Below, one piece after another: positions 34,021 through 42,850 of a stretch of DNA of 64,000 nt. Below the pieces are notes generated by a model. That model ran no database searches. It was not told the DNA's origin and worked only from the letters and a program-made list of their open reading frames with translations. The stretch covers positions 1-64,000 of the forward strand of contig CAJTWL010000002.1 of the NCBI GenBank assembly GCA_910579845.1, read 5' to 3'. The position numbers and the translations under genes were made by a program. Each line of letters begins with the position of its first letter. The first letter of the stretch is position 1. Source of the DNA: an uncultured Muribaculaceae bacterium. GTDB lineage: Bacteria > Bacteroidota > Bacteroidia > Bacteroidales > Muribaculaceae.

Positions 34021-37000
34021 TTATCTACCTGTTGTTACATTGAAAGGAATATCACATTTCACTACTGAGATACCTTCGATTGTCACGGTTGCGCGAACAG
34101 TAAGATTTGCTGTCACCTGAAGTGTAGCACCAAGGTTGTCATATGTTACAACACCCGTTTTTGCATCGCATTTAAATACAGCACCGTCACTGATTGCCAA
34201 CTGAGAATAGAAATCATCGTAAGCCTTATTCTTTACAAATTCGTACTTAACAGAAATCATATCGTCGGTCAGTTTGTATGTATTGGCTGCAATAGATGAA
34301 AGAGCGAGAGCATTCTTAACATATGAGTAGATTGCGTTAGCCTGAGTGTCAACTACCCTGACACTTGGCTTGGTATCTACTGTTACAGAACCGATAGTGT
34401 TGCCGTTAAGAGTGCATGCTGTCAGCGGGCTTGCAGACTTGAACGGATTCTGGAATACAACATTGAATGTAAAGTTGCATTTCTCTCCATTAACAAGAGT
34501 TACATCATAATTGACAGGAGCCACTTTAAATTCATCAGTCATTTCGCCAGTAAGCGCAATCTCATGGGTTGTCGGGTCAAGACTCACATTTGTGACGCCA
34601 GCAGCAAGTGCAAAGTTGATAGCTGTAACGTTATTTACAGTGTTGTAATATTCGAAGATATTCTTGCCACCGATCATCTTGAACGCCTCAGTAATATTCA
34701 TATTGAGTTTCCAGGATCCGGACTTGTTGGTACCCTTGGTCATTACTACATCCTTATATGTCTTGTTGTTCAAAGGATTGATCCAAGATGCGAGGTAATA
34801 GTTCGGATTGTATTGGTATGCCTTGCACTCGTCAAGTACATAGAACTTCTGAACTACCTTCACATCACCGCGGGTGTAGATATTATCGCTCTTGATTGTG
34901 ATTGTGATTGTGTATTCAGCACCCTTGCCGTTTACATTCTTGTAAGTGTTCTGTGTCTTAACCTTATTGTCAACCTTGAAGAGGATATTTGAAGTCTGTG
35001 TATTTCCACTTCCAAGAGTTACCTGACAATAGATTCCATCCTGTGCAAGACTGAACGTATTGTCTGCGGTAGCAGTCTTATTGGTTGGATTAAGAACGAG
35101 TTTCTTGCCCTTCTTATCGATAGTGCTGACCTCGACCTCATATGTATCGCTGTCTCCGCCATAGAAATTCCAGAATGTGCCTGATGAAAGACTTGCAATA
35201 CCATAGATCTGGTTATTGATATCCTGCCAGCCCATCTGTCCAACCTGTGTGGCATTTGCGCCAAGGTTATGATATTCATACTCCTTAGCCGTCATGTTAT
35301 AAGGATCGTATACAACCTCCTCACCAGGAGTGGAAGCTTTCGGAACGAATTCGACTTTGATATAAGAGGATGCCACCAAAACATCTGCAGAACCGTTGTT
35401 AGGTGTCATGTAAGCATCCACACGAACAACCGGTGTACGACCGAGAGCAGGTGTCAGACCATTTGTGAGGTTCGTGGTATTAGCCTTGATTACAGAACCG
35501 TCAAGTTTGGCGAACCACTGCTGATTGGTCTTCTGATCATCATTCGACAGATACTTATCAGGAAGTGTAAATGTATATGAAATGTTCTCGCGGTTGAAGC
35601 CGAGTTTTGTAATAAACTCTTTTGCCGTAGTTGAATACAGGTCTACCAGAGGAGCAAGATCAAGTTCTCCGTCGTAAGTGCATTCTACATTCGCAACTGC
35701 ATCGAGACCGACTTCTGCGATATTCTGAATAAATTCACTTGTTTCAGTTGCATCCGTCGGAATAGCTACCGAACGAGTGAAATAAGTAACCACTTTACCA
35801 TTCTTGGTAAGGAGAGGATTTACTATCTCTACATCGATTCCTGTGGACGAAGGAGCGATATAATCTGTAGTAAACGGCACCTGACCATAGATAAGCTGGA
35901 AAGCTGCGATATCGTTACCGTCCTTAGCAGCTTCCGTATGGTTGTAAGTAGCCTTGACTGTAAGCACGCCTGAAGCATTTGCACCGGCGGCATCGAATGA
36001 CTCTACATTCAGCAAAGTTGATTTGTCTCCGGCCGCACGGGTTTTAACAACACGGTTCACAAACGCACCGGCTATACCTTCAGTCGGAATATATGCATCC
36101 TGAGGCGATATTCTATAAACAAGGTCAACTTCATTTGAACGATCCCACTTTGTCTGGGGAATAAATTTGTATGTACCTTTTGTATATTTTGAATTATCCA
36201 GATAAGAATTGATGTGATAGAACGGTTTATCTGTTGTCGGATAGCCGCCTACACCTGAAAGCACAGTAGGAACAAATGCGATTGTACCCATCTGGTTTCC
36301 AACCAACACTTTCTTCGAGACAGTCTCACCTTTCTCATTTTTCCAGCTAAGAGTTACAAAGTTACCTCCATAGACCGCAGTAACGGCTGCATCCTGACGC
36401 CATTTGATGGTTGTTGAATCAATCTTCTTTCCATCGAGATATTTATCGAAACAACCGGTATCTGGATTAGGCACGTAATAAAAGCCATTCGAACCGGCAG
36501 GACCAACAGGACCGGCAGGACCGGCAGGACCGGCAGGACCGGCAGGACCAGCAGGACCAGCAGGACCAGCAGAACCCTGGGAACCGGTTGCTCCTGTGTC
36601 GCCTTTGTCTCCTTTGTCTCCTTTATCGCCCTTATCGCCCTTATCGCCTTTGGCTCCCTGCGGACCGACAGCACCATCCTGACCGATAGCACGATAATTT
36701 GTTTTCACTCCATTTTCATACCAATAGCCGTCTGAACCTATTGTCCAGGCTGTGCCGGGAGCACCTTTTTCTCCATCCTTACCGTTCTCACCGTTTTTAC
36801 CATTGGTAATCTCATAGATCTGACCATTGCTCAATGTAAATACAACTCCATTTGCAGAATTGGTCACACTGGTAATGACATTACCGCTTTCGACAAGTTT
36901 GATGAATTTGTCGACATCTACGCGAATGGCATCAATCTGTCCCTGAAGGTTATTGATGTCATCATCATAATCCTTGCAAGAAGTGAATGAAACCGGCATA

Positions 37001-37050
37001 GATGAGCACACCAATGAAAGGAGTGCATACTTAAATAAGCGTCTGTTCAT
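34021..37050 (-). CDS. Collagen-repeat surface lipoprotein with PL29-N-type coiled coil
   Basis: A 1009-residue lipoprotein. The signal peptide ends at C25 (SFTSC), followed by acidic residues that favour surface export in Bacteroidetes. Residues 28-60 form a short coiled coil (NNLQGQIDAIRVDVDKF) as in the PL29 N-terminal/DUF4988 family. Gly-X-Y tracts occur at 84-99 and 123-189, with runs of GDK and then GPA triplets. The remaining 800 residues are beta-rich repeated domains with no enzyme motif. Collagen tracts probably form a trimeric stalk on the surface; adhesion or S-layer-like roles are inference. The gene appears monocistronic. Confidence 0.87.
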   Translation of the reverse strand: MNRRLFKYALLSLVCSSMPVSFTSCKDYDDDINNLQGQIDAIRVDVDKFIKLVESGNVITSVTNSANGVVFTLSNGQIYEITNGKNGENGKDGEKGAPGTAWTIGSDGYWYENGVKTNYRAIGQDGAVGPQGAKGDKGDKGDKGDKGDKGDTGATGSQGSAGPAGPAGPAGPAGPAGPAGPVGPAGSNGFYYVPNPDTGCFDKYLDGKKIDSTTIKWRQDAAVTAVYGGNFVTLSWKNEKGETVSKKVLVGNQMGTIAFVPTVLSGVGGYPTTDKPFYHINSYLDNSKYTKGTYKFIPQTKWDRSNEVDLVYRISPQDAYIPTEGIAGAFVNRVVKTRAAGDKSTLLNVESFDAAGANASGVLTVKATYNHTEAAKDGNDIAAFQLIYGQVPFTTDYIAPSSTGIDVEIVNPLLTKNGKVVTYFTRSVAIPTDATETSEFIQNIAEVGLDAVANVECTYDGELDLAPLVDLYSTTAKEFITKLGFNRENISYTFTLPDKYLSNDDQKTNQQWFAKLDGSVIKANTTNLTNGLTPALGRTPVVRVDAYMTPNNGSADVLVASSYIKVEFVPKASTPGEEVVYDPYNMTAKEYEYHNLGANATQVGQMGWQDINNQIYGIASLSSGTFWNFYGGDSDTYEVEVSTIDKKGKKLVLNPTNKTATADNTFSLAQDGIYCQVTLGSGNTQTSNILFKVDNKVKTQNTYKNVNGKGAEYTITITIKSDNIYTRGDVKVVQKFYVLDECKAYQYNPNYYLASWINPLNNKTYKDVVMTKGTNKSGSWKLNMNITEAFKMIGGKNIFEYYNTVNNVTAINFALAAGVTNVSLDPTTHEIALTGEMTDEFKVAPVNYDVTLVNGEKCNFTFNVVFQNPFKSASPLTACTLNGNTIGSVTVDTKPSVRVVDTQANAIYSYVKNALALSSIAANTYKLTDDMISVKYEFVKNKAYDDFYSQLAISDGAVFKCDAKTGVVTYDNLGATLQVTANLTVRATVTIEGISVVKCDIPFNVTTGR
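36484..36684 (-). repeat. Tandem repeat encoding collagen Gly-X-Y triplets
   Basis: Nine-base units that encode GPA (about 36496-36567) and GDK (about 36592-36645) are repeated almost exactly, for example GGACCGGCA several times in a row on the plus strand. Such arrays can lose or gain units, changing stalk length without changing the frame. Confidence 0.88.
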
Positions 37051-37123
37051 ACTCTTAAAAAAAATTATTAATTTGTTAATTATGAAAACTGATATTCCAA
37101 GTTCATTTGTGAATTTTCAGTTG

Positions 37124-37131
37124 CAAAATTA
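37124..37131 (-). promoter_or_regulatory. Probable -7 element of the collagen-lipoprotein gene
   Basis: CAAAATTA reads TAATTTTG on the minus strand, giving a start near 37117 and a leader of about 67 nt. No clear -33 box. An inverted repeat TGTTGCGT-TAT-ACGCAACA lies farther upstream at 37271-37289, also just past the HTH gene. Confidence 0.5.
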
Positions 37132-37336
37132 CATACAAATAATCCAAATATTTGAATAGAACAGTGGCGTATGTGGCGCACTTATGATGCATTGTTCGCA
37201 TCACTTCATATTATTGACAATTAACAATATATAGTATCTAAAACTGTATGTGCGAGATATGCCATATTATTGTTGCGTTATACGCAACAACAGAAACCCG
37301 AATACACTGGCAGACTAAGATACAGGAGTCCGCCCG

Positions 37337-37561
37337 TCAGTCAATTCCGGTCTCCTTCGAAGTAATGGATTCGGAATAGACTGCAAAAAAATCTCGTTTC
37401 AGCACAACGGAAATTCTTCTGAGAAGGTCGGTATCTATGGAGTTCTTTTGAAAGAGTCTGTAGATATTCGACCTGTCCAGATGTATTTTTCTGGAAAACC
37501 ATGTAACAGTCCGCTCCTGTGCTTGCAACTCTTCCTTGATGAGCTGTCCGATGGGCACCAT
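37337..37561 (-). CDS. Small helix-turn-helix DNA-binding protein
   Basis: A 74-residue protein made up almost entirely of a Cro/XRE-like helix-turn-helix (KEELQAQERTVTWFSRKIHLDRSNIYRLFQ, recognition helix about 28-38). It matches small Bacteroidales regulators that occur singly on the chromosome. It lies upstream of and codirectional with the collagen-lipoprotein gene, 290 bases away; whether it controls it is unknown. Confidence 0.75.
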   Translation of the reverse strand: MVPIGQLIKEELQAQERTVTWFSRKIHLDRSNIYRLFQKNSIDTDLLRRISVVLKRDFFAVYSESITSKETGID

Positions 37562-37905
37562 CAGCTAATAATTGGCTCTGTCCCCTTTCAGAAATTCTAC
37601 AATAATGAAAAGCGAGGGGAAATCCAACATGCTCGCTGAAGGCATCGCCAAACGCCTAAAAGTAGTAGCAGGATTTTACCCCACGCTCGGCATATATCTT
37701 CAGCCACCAGGCATAATTCGATACATGACAAACACAGGCGTCCAACCACTTGTACTTTTGTTCGAAAATTTGGCGATTTCTCAGCTTGTCAAGTGAAACG
37801 CTTATCATTCCCGTCTCCGGGAGTTTCATATTTTATTAAAACACATCAGGGAAAGCATCCCTATGTATTTCTATACAAAGTTAACACAAATTATTGAATA
37901 CTTAG

Positions 37906-37974
37906 AGAGTGTTTGAATTTAAACCAAATTAAACATTTATAAAGAGTATTGGAATTTTAAACCAAAATAATTGC
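37906..37974 (+). repeat. TTTAAACC dispersed repeat, copy 3, two tandem units
   Basis: Unit 1 (AGAGTGTTTGAATTTAAACC, then AAATTAAACATTTATA) is followed directly by unit 2 (AAGAGTATTGGAATTTTAAA, then CCAAAATAATTGCC). Copies at 16661 and 11101 share the same order of words. Confidence 0.7.
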
Positions 37975-38030
37975 CTAGGCATACATAACTTTAACCTTGA
38001 TTGATTTATTTACACGCATTATATAATAAC

Positions 38031-38063
38031 AAAAGAGCCGCGGCGGATGCTGCGACTCTCTTA
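38031..38063 (-). terminator. Terminator of rpsA
   Basis: AAGAGCCGC pairs with the GCGACTCTCTT side through a GC-rich stem with one wobble; on the minus strand TTTTGTT follows. It lies 29 bases past the rpsA stop. Confidence 0.75.
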
Positions 38064-38091
38064 TGTAAATTTGGTATAAATACGAGTTATT

Positions 38092-39885
38092 TTAACCTTT
38101 CTTCTCCTCTTTCTGCATCTGCTCTTTCAAAGCCTGAAGAGCACCGAGATCACCAAGAGTAGTTTTCTCGATTGCAGGAGCAGCTACTGCGTCTGCTGCG
38201 GGTTTAGCGGCCTTACGTGCAGAAGCGGCTTTCTCGCGACGCTCAGCCTTGTTTGCATCTTCAGCGATACGGCTGTGGCTAAGAATGATGCGCTTGCTGT
38301 CTTTATTGAACTCAATTACCTTAAAGTCAAGTTTTTCATTGAGCTGAGCCTGTGTACCATCCTCTTTAACGAGGTGTTTGGGCGTTGCGAAACCCTCTAC
38401 GCCGTGAGGCAGAGAGATGACTGCGCCTTTATCCATAACCTCTGTAATAGTACCCTCGTGAACCGAACCTACAGTGTAGATTGTCTCAAATACATCCCAA
38501 GGATTCTCCTCAAGCTGTTTGTGACCGAGGCTTAGACGACGGTTGTCCTTGTCAATTTCAAGAACCTGAACTTCAATCTCGTTACCTACCTGTGTAAACT
38601 CAGACGGGTGTTTGATCTTCTTTGTCCAAGAAAGGTCGGAAATATGAATAAGACCATCTACACCCTCTTCGATCTCAACAAATACACCGAAGTTGGTGAA
38701 GTTGCGGACTTTTGCAGTGTGACGGCTGCCGATTGCATATTTTTCCTCGATATTCTCCCAAGGATCCTGTTTGAGCTGTTTAAGACCAAGGCTCATCTTA
38801 CGCTCGTCACGGTCAAGTGTAAGAACAACAGCTTCGATCTCGTCTCCTACTTTCAGGAAATCCTGTGCGCTGCGCAGATGCTGGCTCCAGCTCATTTCGC
38901 TTACATGGATCAGACCCTCGACACCGGGCTGAACCTCAACGAATGCACCGTAGTCTGCCATAACCACAACCTTTCCTTTGACATGGTCACCGACTTTGAG
39001 ATCGGCATCAAGATTATCCCATGGATGGGGAAGAAGCTGTTTAAGACCGAGAGCGATACGTTTTTTCTCGTTATCGAAGTCAAGGATAACAACCTTTATA
39101 TCCTGATCAAGCTCTACAACTTCGCGAGGATCTGAAACACGACCCCAGCTCAAGTCTGTGATATGAACGAGACCGTCTACGCCGCCAAGATCCACAAACA
39201 CACCATAAGGGGTGATGTTCTTGACTTTGCCTTCAAGCACCTGACCCTTCTCCAGCTTGGAGATAATCTCTTTTTTCTGCTGCTCGAGTTCTGCCTCGAT
39301 AAGAGCTTTGTGACTTACAACAACATTCTTGTATTCCTGATTGATCTTCACAACCTTGAATTCCATTGTCTTGTCTACGAATACATCGTAGTCGCGGATC
39401 GGACGCACATCGATCTGAGAACCCGGAAGGAATGCCTCGATACCGAATACGTCTACAATCATACCGCCTTTAGTGCGGCTCTTTACATAACCCTTGATGA
39501 TCTCATCGTTCTCAAGAGCCTCGTTAACGCGATCCCAGCTACGTGTCTGACACGCTTTCTTGTGTGAAAGACGGAGCTGACCGTTTTTGTCTTCAAGAGT
39601 TTCGATGTAAACTTCAACTTCATCACCGATCTTCAGGTCGGGGTTATAGCGGAATTCACTTACGGGGATGATGGCATCGGATTTCATACCTATGTCAACA
39701 CGTACCTCACGTTTTGAGATACCTTTGACGGTGCCTTTTACTACCTCGTTTTCCTTAGCTGTCTTAAGACTTTCGTCATAGGTGTTTGTCAACTCCTCGC
39801 GACTCTTCGAACCAGCTGTCTCACCATTCGCATATGCTTCCCAGTCGAAGTCTTCGATGGCGGTCTGTACTTTTGTTTCAGCCAT
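38092..39885 (-). CDS. rpsA: Small ribosomal subunit protein bS1
   Basis: S1 helps recruit mRNA to the ribosome. The ATG at 39885 gives 597 residues starting MAETKVQTAIEDFDWEAYANG; a frame opening at 39930 would add 15 residues with no family support. Six S1 RNA-binding domains are visible as repeated strands such as YGVFVDLGGVDGLVHITDLSW, YGAFVEVQPGVEGLIHVSEMSW and FGVFVEIEEGVDGLIHISDLSW. A Lys/Ala-rich tail follows. Bacteroidetes lack strong Shine-Dalgarno usage and depend on S1. A long structured leader suggests autoregulation. Confidence 0.97.
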   Translation of the reverse strand: MAETKVQTAIEDFDWEAYANGETAGSKSREELTNTYDESLKTAKENEVVKGTVKGISKREVRVDIGMKSDAIIPVSEFRYNPDLKIGDEVEVYIETLEDKNGQLRLSHKKACQTRSWDRVNEALENDEIIKGYVKSRTKGGMIVDVFGIEAFLPGSQIDVRPIRDYDVFVDKTMEFKVVKINQEYKNVVVSHKALIEAELEQQKKEIISKLEKGQVLEGKVKNITPYGVFVDLGGVDGLVHITDLSWGRVSDPREVVELDQDIKVVILDFDNEKKRIALGLKQLLPHPWDNLDADLKVGDHVKGKVVVMADYGAFVEVQPGVEGLIHVSEMSWSQHLRSAQDFLKVGDEIEAVVLTLDRDERKMSLGLKQLKQDPWENIEEKYAIGSRHTAKVRNFTNFGVFVEIEEGVDGLIHISDLSWTKKIKHPSEFTQVGNEIEVQVLEIDKDNRRLSLGHKQLEENPWDVFETIYTVGSVHEGTITEVMDKGAVISLPHGVEGFATPKHLVKEDGTQAQLNEKLDFKVIEFNKDSKRIILSHSRIAEDANKAERREKAASARKAAKPAADAVAAPAIEKTTLGDLGALQALKEQMQKEEKKG

Positions 39886-39913
39886 TATTAATGAACTGTT
39901 TTCTTTGATTAAT

Positions 39914-39971
39914 GCATTGATTCCAAGCAATCAGGACGAATCCGGAATTCTTACCTGACACTGATCAATGC
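39914..39971 (-). promoter_or_regulatory. Structured 5' leader of rpsA, candidate autoregulatory element
   Basis: GCATTGAT (39914-39921) is the exact complement of ATCAATGC (39964-39971), and further inner pairs (CAGG/CCTG near 39930 and 39955) extend the hairpin. The predicted leader is about 145 nt, unusually long for the window. S1 is known to repress its own mRNA in other bacteria; here this is inference. Confidence 0.5.
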
Positions 39972-40036
39972 CGATTAATGGTTAATAAATAATTAATTAT
40001 CTCATCACTTCAGGGCACAACTCCCCCAAAGCGATG

Positions 40037-40066
40037 CAAAGTTAACAAATTTTATTCAACCGGCAA
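40037..40066 (-). promoter_or_regulatory. Promoter of rpsA
   Basis: On the minus strand TTG (40064-40066) precedes TAACTTTG (40037-40044) by 19 bases. The predicted start is near 40030. Confidence 0.75.
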
Positions 40067-40129
40067 GACAGCAACGATATATTTTTGATATTTACACCAA
40101 AACTGATTAAATTTACAACCAAGACCGAT

Positions 40130-40795
40130 ATGCATGCAAACTTAACATTTATAAAAGACCGATTCCGGAAATTCAATAGAGAGATATTCGCTGATTGTCT
40201 CCCGGAGATATCACTCCGTATAGGCAATTCAAGGCGCACCATGGGCACACTTCGTTATCGGAAATCACAGCGCCTTGGAAAAACCGCATATTCTGATTTT
40301 ACTCTGACAGTAAGCTCTTGTTTTGATCTGCCGGAGTGTGTCATCGAGGACACTCTCATACATGAGATGATACACCTATATATAATAGTCAACCACCTCA
40401 AAGACACCTCGGCACATGGCAAGGTGTTCAGGACTCTTATGGGTACAATCAACACCCGGCACAACCGAAGAATCACAATCTCTCATCGCACCACCGAATC
40501 GGAATCAGCATCTGACAAGGCAAAGCGCCACCATTACATTCTGATCACGAAATTCAAAGACGGGGAAGATTATATAACAGTAATGTCTCAAACTAAAATT
40601 TTTGAAATACATCATTCTCTTTTCTGTCTAAAGAATGTCTTAAGCTGGGAGTGGAGATACTCCACATTACCCCACTTCAACCGCTATCCCCATTCCAGAA
40701 AACTTAAATTCTACAAGATACTTCCGGAGACCATTCAGGTATTGCCACATACTCTCCCCTGTGTTTGTGACGGTAAAACATTCAGGCTTATATAA
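40130..40795 (+). CDS. SprT-like zinc metalloprotease-fold protein
   Basis: A 221-residue protein when started at the ATG at 40130. It has the SprT/Spartan-type motif DTLIHEMIHLY (H78, E79, H82) and a third likely ligand H96 in TSAHGKVF. Early residues FNREIFADCLPEISLRIGNSRRTMGTLRY also fit SprT domains. Spartan-like proteins cleave DNA-protein crosslinks in eukaryotes; the bacterial role is unknown. It is divergent from rpsA with a 244-base gap. Confidence 0.85.
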   Translation: MHANLTFIKDRFRKFNREIFADCLPEISLRIGNSRRTMGTLRYRKSQRLGKTAYSDFTLTVSSCFDLPECVIEDTLIHEMIHLYIIVNHLKDTSAHGKVFRTLMGTINTRHNRRITISHRTTESESASDKAKRHHYILITKFKDGEDYITVMSQTKIFEIHHSLFCLKNVLSWEWRYSTLPHFNRYPHSRKLKFYKILPETIQVLPHTLPCVCDGKTFRLI

Positions 40796-40840
40796 TATAT
40801 CATAAGAGCTTGTTTAAAAATATGTCTTCGGACAAAAAGA

Positions 40841-40870
40841 TTGCAATCTCCTGAAAAAATTAGTATCTTT
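40841..40870 (+). promoter_or_regulatory. Promoter of the phosphodiester glycosidase gene
   Basis: TTG (40841-40843), 19-base spacer, TATCTTTG (40863-40870). The predicted start is near 40877, 19 bases before the ATG at 40896. Confidence 0.75.
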
Positions 40871-40895
40871 GTACTTTCCAACAACAATACTTTAA

Positions 40896-42647
40896 ATGAA
40901 AAACTTCTATCTCAAACTATTGACAACATTCGTAATTGCAAGCAGCGCTTCAATTTACGCCAACGCCCGTGAAATCAACCTTCAAGGTGTCTCATTCATG
41001 GTGGACACCATCCAGCATTATCTTGCCGGTCCGGCAACCAAATACTCACGCATATTGGTTTCCTCTCCGAACAACAAATTCAATGCGTCAGTGCTTGAAA
41101 TCGACCTTTCAGCAGAGAATCACCCGGAAATCAAAGTGGAGGCAGGTAAAGACTGTATACGCACTGCAGAAACCATATCATCTATGGCAAAACGCAAATC
41201 CGATACTAAAAAAAGATATATCGCCGGTATAAATGGTGATTTCTTTGTTACATCAAGTTTTGCCAATGCCTTAGCCAACTCGTTCAAGACAGACCCCAAC
41301 TATATAAATATCACTTCAAACGATTTTATGGGGAACCCTAATACGACATGCGCTACAGAAGGCATGATCGTAGCACCGAATTTCATAGATGCGGCAAGCA
41401 AAGAAAAAGCATTGATAATATGTGAGAACGGTGATATGTATATAGATGCTACAGAGATCAGCGGAAAATTCAGCACAGTACTGAATGACAACAACGTCAT
41501 GAAATATATCGATTTCCGCCAGCCAGGACAAGCTATGGTAAATTTCCCGCGCAGTAACCAGAACCTCTTTTTCTACAACAGATATTACGGTGAATCCACG
41601 AACACACCGGACAACGGAACCGAGGTAACTCTCGAACTGAAAGAGGGAGAGAAATTCAGCATCAACCGTCCGTTTGTAATGAAAGTCGTATCAGCACCGG
41701 CTAAGACCGGGAACTCAAAAATTCCGGCAAACGGAGCCGTGATCTCGGCAGGACCTGCCAGATCAAGCCAGATAGCATGGATCGACAAACTCAAAGTGGG
41801 TGATGATGTCACAATAAATATGAACGTAAAACTCACCCGAGCGAACATCTCGCCCGAAGGCATAAAAGATATTGTCGGTGGCGACGTCCGTATTCTGAAC
41901 GAAGGGAATGTCACTAAAAAAGGAGACCCTGATGCACTTCGCTTTATAAATGAAGCCACCGCCAAATACATCCGCACGATGATAGGCTACAGTCAGGACC
42001 GCAAGAAACTGGTAATGTGCACCGTAGACCGTGAATGCGGAGGTTCGGGCGGTGTGTCATACTATGACGCGGCCGATCTTATGCGCGAATATGGCTGTTA
42101 TGACGCCCTTGATCTTGACGGCGGAGGCTCCACCGAGATGTATCTACGCACTCCCGGCGTTGTAAACTTTCTGCGAGACAAGGTGGAGCGTGCTGTAGGC
42201 AACGCCGTATTTGCAGTTGTCAACGCACCTGAAGACAATACAATAAGAGAGGTACGTTTTATGGATCACGCGTTGAAAATAAAATCCGGAGAAACATACA
42301 AGCCGGTCTTCCTTGGATATAACGGCAACTCAGAATTGATTTCCATGAGTGTAAAAGATGGTGTCAGACTCACCGCCCCTGCCGCTCTCGGCACTGTTTC
42401 ATCCGACGGCACACTGAGAGTGACAGGAACTACCGGAACGCACTTGTTGACTGCCTCTTATAATGGGACAACCACAACAATGCCTGTAACAATCCTCGAT
42501 GGTTCCGGAGTCGGAGAAACCGGCATAGAGAATATAGATCTTCCAACCGAGTATTACGATATAACAGGTTTCAAAATTACAGAACCCCGGAAAGGTCATA
42601 TGTATATTGTCAGGAAAGGGAATAAGATTTCCAAGATAATTTATTAA
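40896..42647 (+). CDS. Secreted phosphodiester glycosidase (NAGPA-domain) protein
   Basis: A 583-residue exported protein (signal peptide about 1-24, ending YANA). The NAGPA domain is shown by RYIAGINGDFFVTSS and by DALDLDGGGSTEMYLRTPG, the catalytic region of uncovering-enzyme relatives, which remove GlcNAc from phosphodiesters. About 460-545 is a small Ig-like domain (VRFMDHALKIKSGETYKPVFL). The last 40 residues (YYDITGFKITEPRKGHMYIV) resemble Bacteroidales C-terminal sorting-type tails. The substrate is unknown. Its TAA stop forms the first three bases of palindromic element A. Confidence 0.85.
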   Translation: MKNFYLKLLTTFVIASSASIYANAREINLQGVSFMVDTIQHYLAGPATKYSRILVSSPNNKFNASVLEIDLSAENHPEIKVEAGKDCIRTAETISSMAKRKSDTKKRYIAGINGDFFVTSSFANALANSFKTDPNYINITSNDFMGNPNTTCATEGMIVAPNFIDAASKEKALIICENGDMYIDATEISGKFSTVLNDNNVMKYIDFRQPGQAMVNFPRSNQNLFFYNRYYGESTNTPDNGTEVTLELKEGEKFSINRPFVMKVVSAPAKTGNSKIPANGAVISAGPARSSQIAWIDKLKVGDDVTINMNVKLTRANISPEGIKDIVGGDVRILNEGNVTKKGDPDALRFINEATAKYIRTMIGYSQDRKKLVMCTVDRECGGSGGVSYYDAADLMREYGCYDALDLDGGGSTEMYLRTPGVVNFLRDKVERAVGNAVFAVVNAPEDNTIREVRFMDHALKIKSGETYKPVFLGYNGNSELISMSVKDGVRLTAPAALGTVSSDGTLRVTGTTGTHLLTASYNGTTTTMPVTILDGSGVGETGIENIDLPTEYYDITGFKITEPRKGHMYIVRKGNKISKIIY

Positions 42648-42830
42648 GTAAGTGATAAAAATTAATGAACATATAAAACGCGGTTATTTATTGACGGATT
42701 TTGCCGCGGAGGGATGGAGCATACTCTCGTATGCGACTGACCGACAAGGCGGAAGACGTAATAAAGAACAAGTTTTATGGTTCAAGATTATTTCACTTAC
42801 ATATATCGTTTAATTTTTATTACTTACTTA
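42645..42830. repeat. TAAGTAAGT palindromic element A (186 bp)
   Basis: The left end reads TAAGTAAGTGATAAAAATTA, and the right end, inverted, reads TAAGTAAGTAATAAAAATTA. The arms continue to pair imperfectly (GAACATATAAAAC against GAACCATAAAAC) up to a central hairpin GCATAC-TCTC-GTATGC (42719-42734). It begins at the stop codon of the phosphodiester glycosidase and ends 20 bases before the ATG of the sulfatase at 42851. Copy B lies at 52531-52717. No coding potential. Confidence 0.85.
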
Positions 42831-42850
42831 AATCCATAATAACAATCCTA

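Larger units (their letters stand above)
37562..38091. other. 530-bp intergenic region between the HTH gene and rpsA
   Basis: No convincing gene here; a 74-codon frame at 37572-37796 lacks homology and start signals. The region holds two tandem TTTAAACC repeat units (37906-37974), the rpsA terminator (38031-38063), and otherwise AT-rich sequence. Confidence 0.6.

Noticed and set aside
36496..36567. Tandem array considered as a CRISPR-like repeat
   Set aside because: Units are 9 bases, without spacers, in frame with a collagen Gly-X-Y tract.
37572..37796. 74-codon plus-strand frame in the gap before rpsA
   Set aside because: No family resemblance, no promoter motif, and it runs over the start region of the divergent HTH gene.
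42701..42850. 50-codon N-terminal extension of the second sulfatase
   Set aside because: It is translated palindromic element A; the signal peptide starts at the ATG at 42851.
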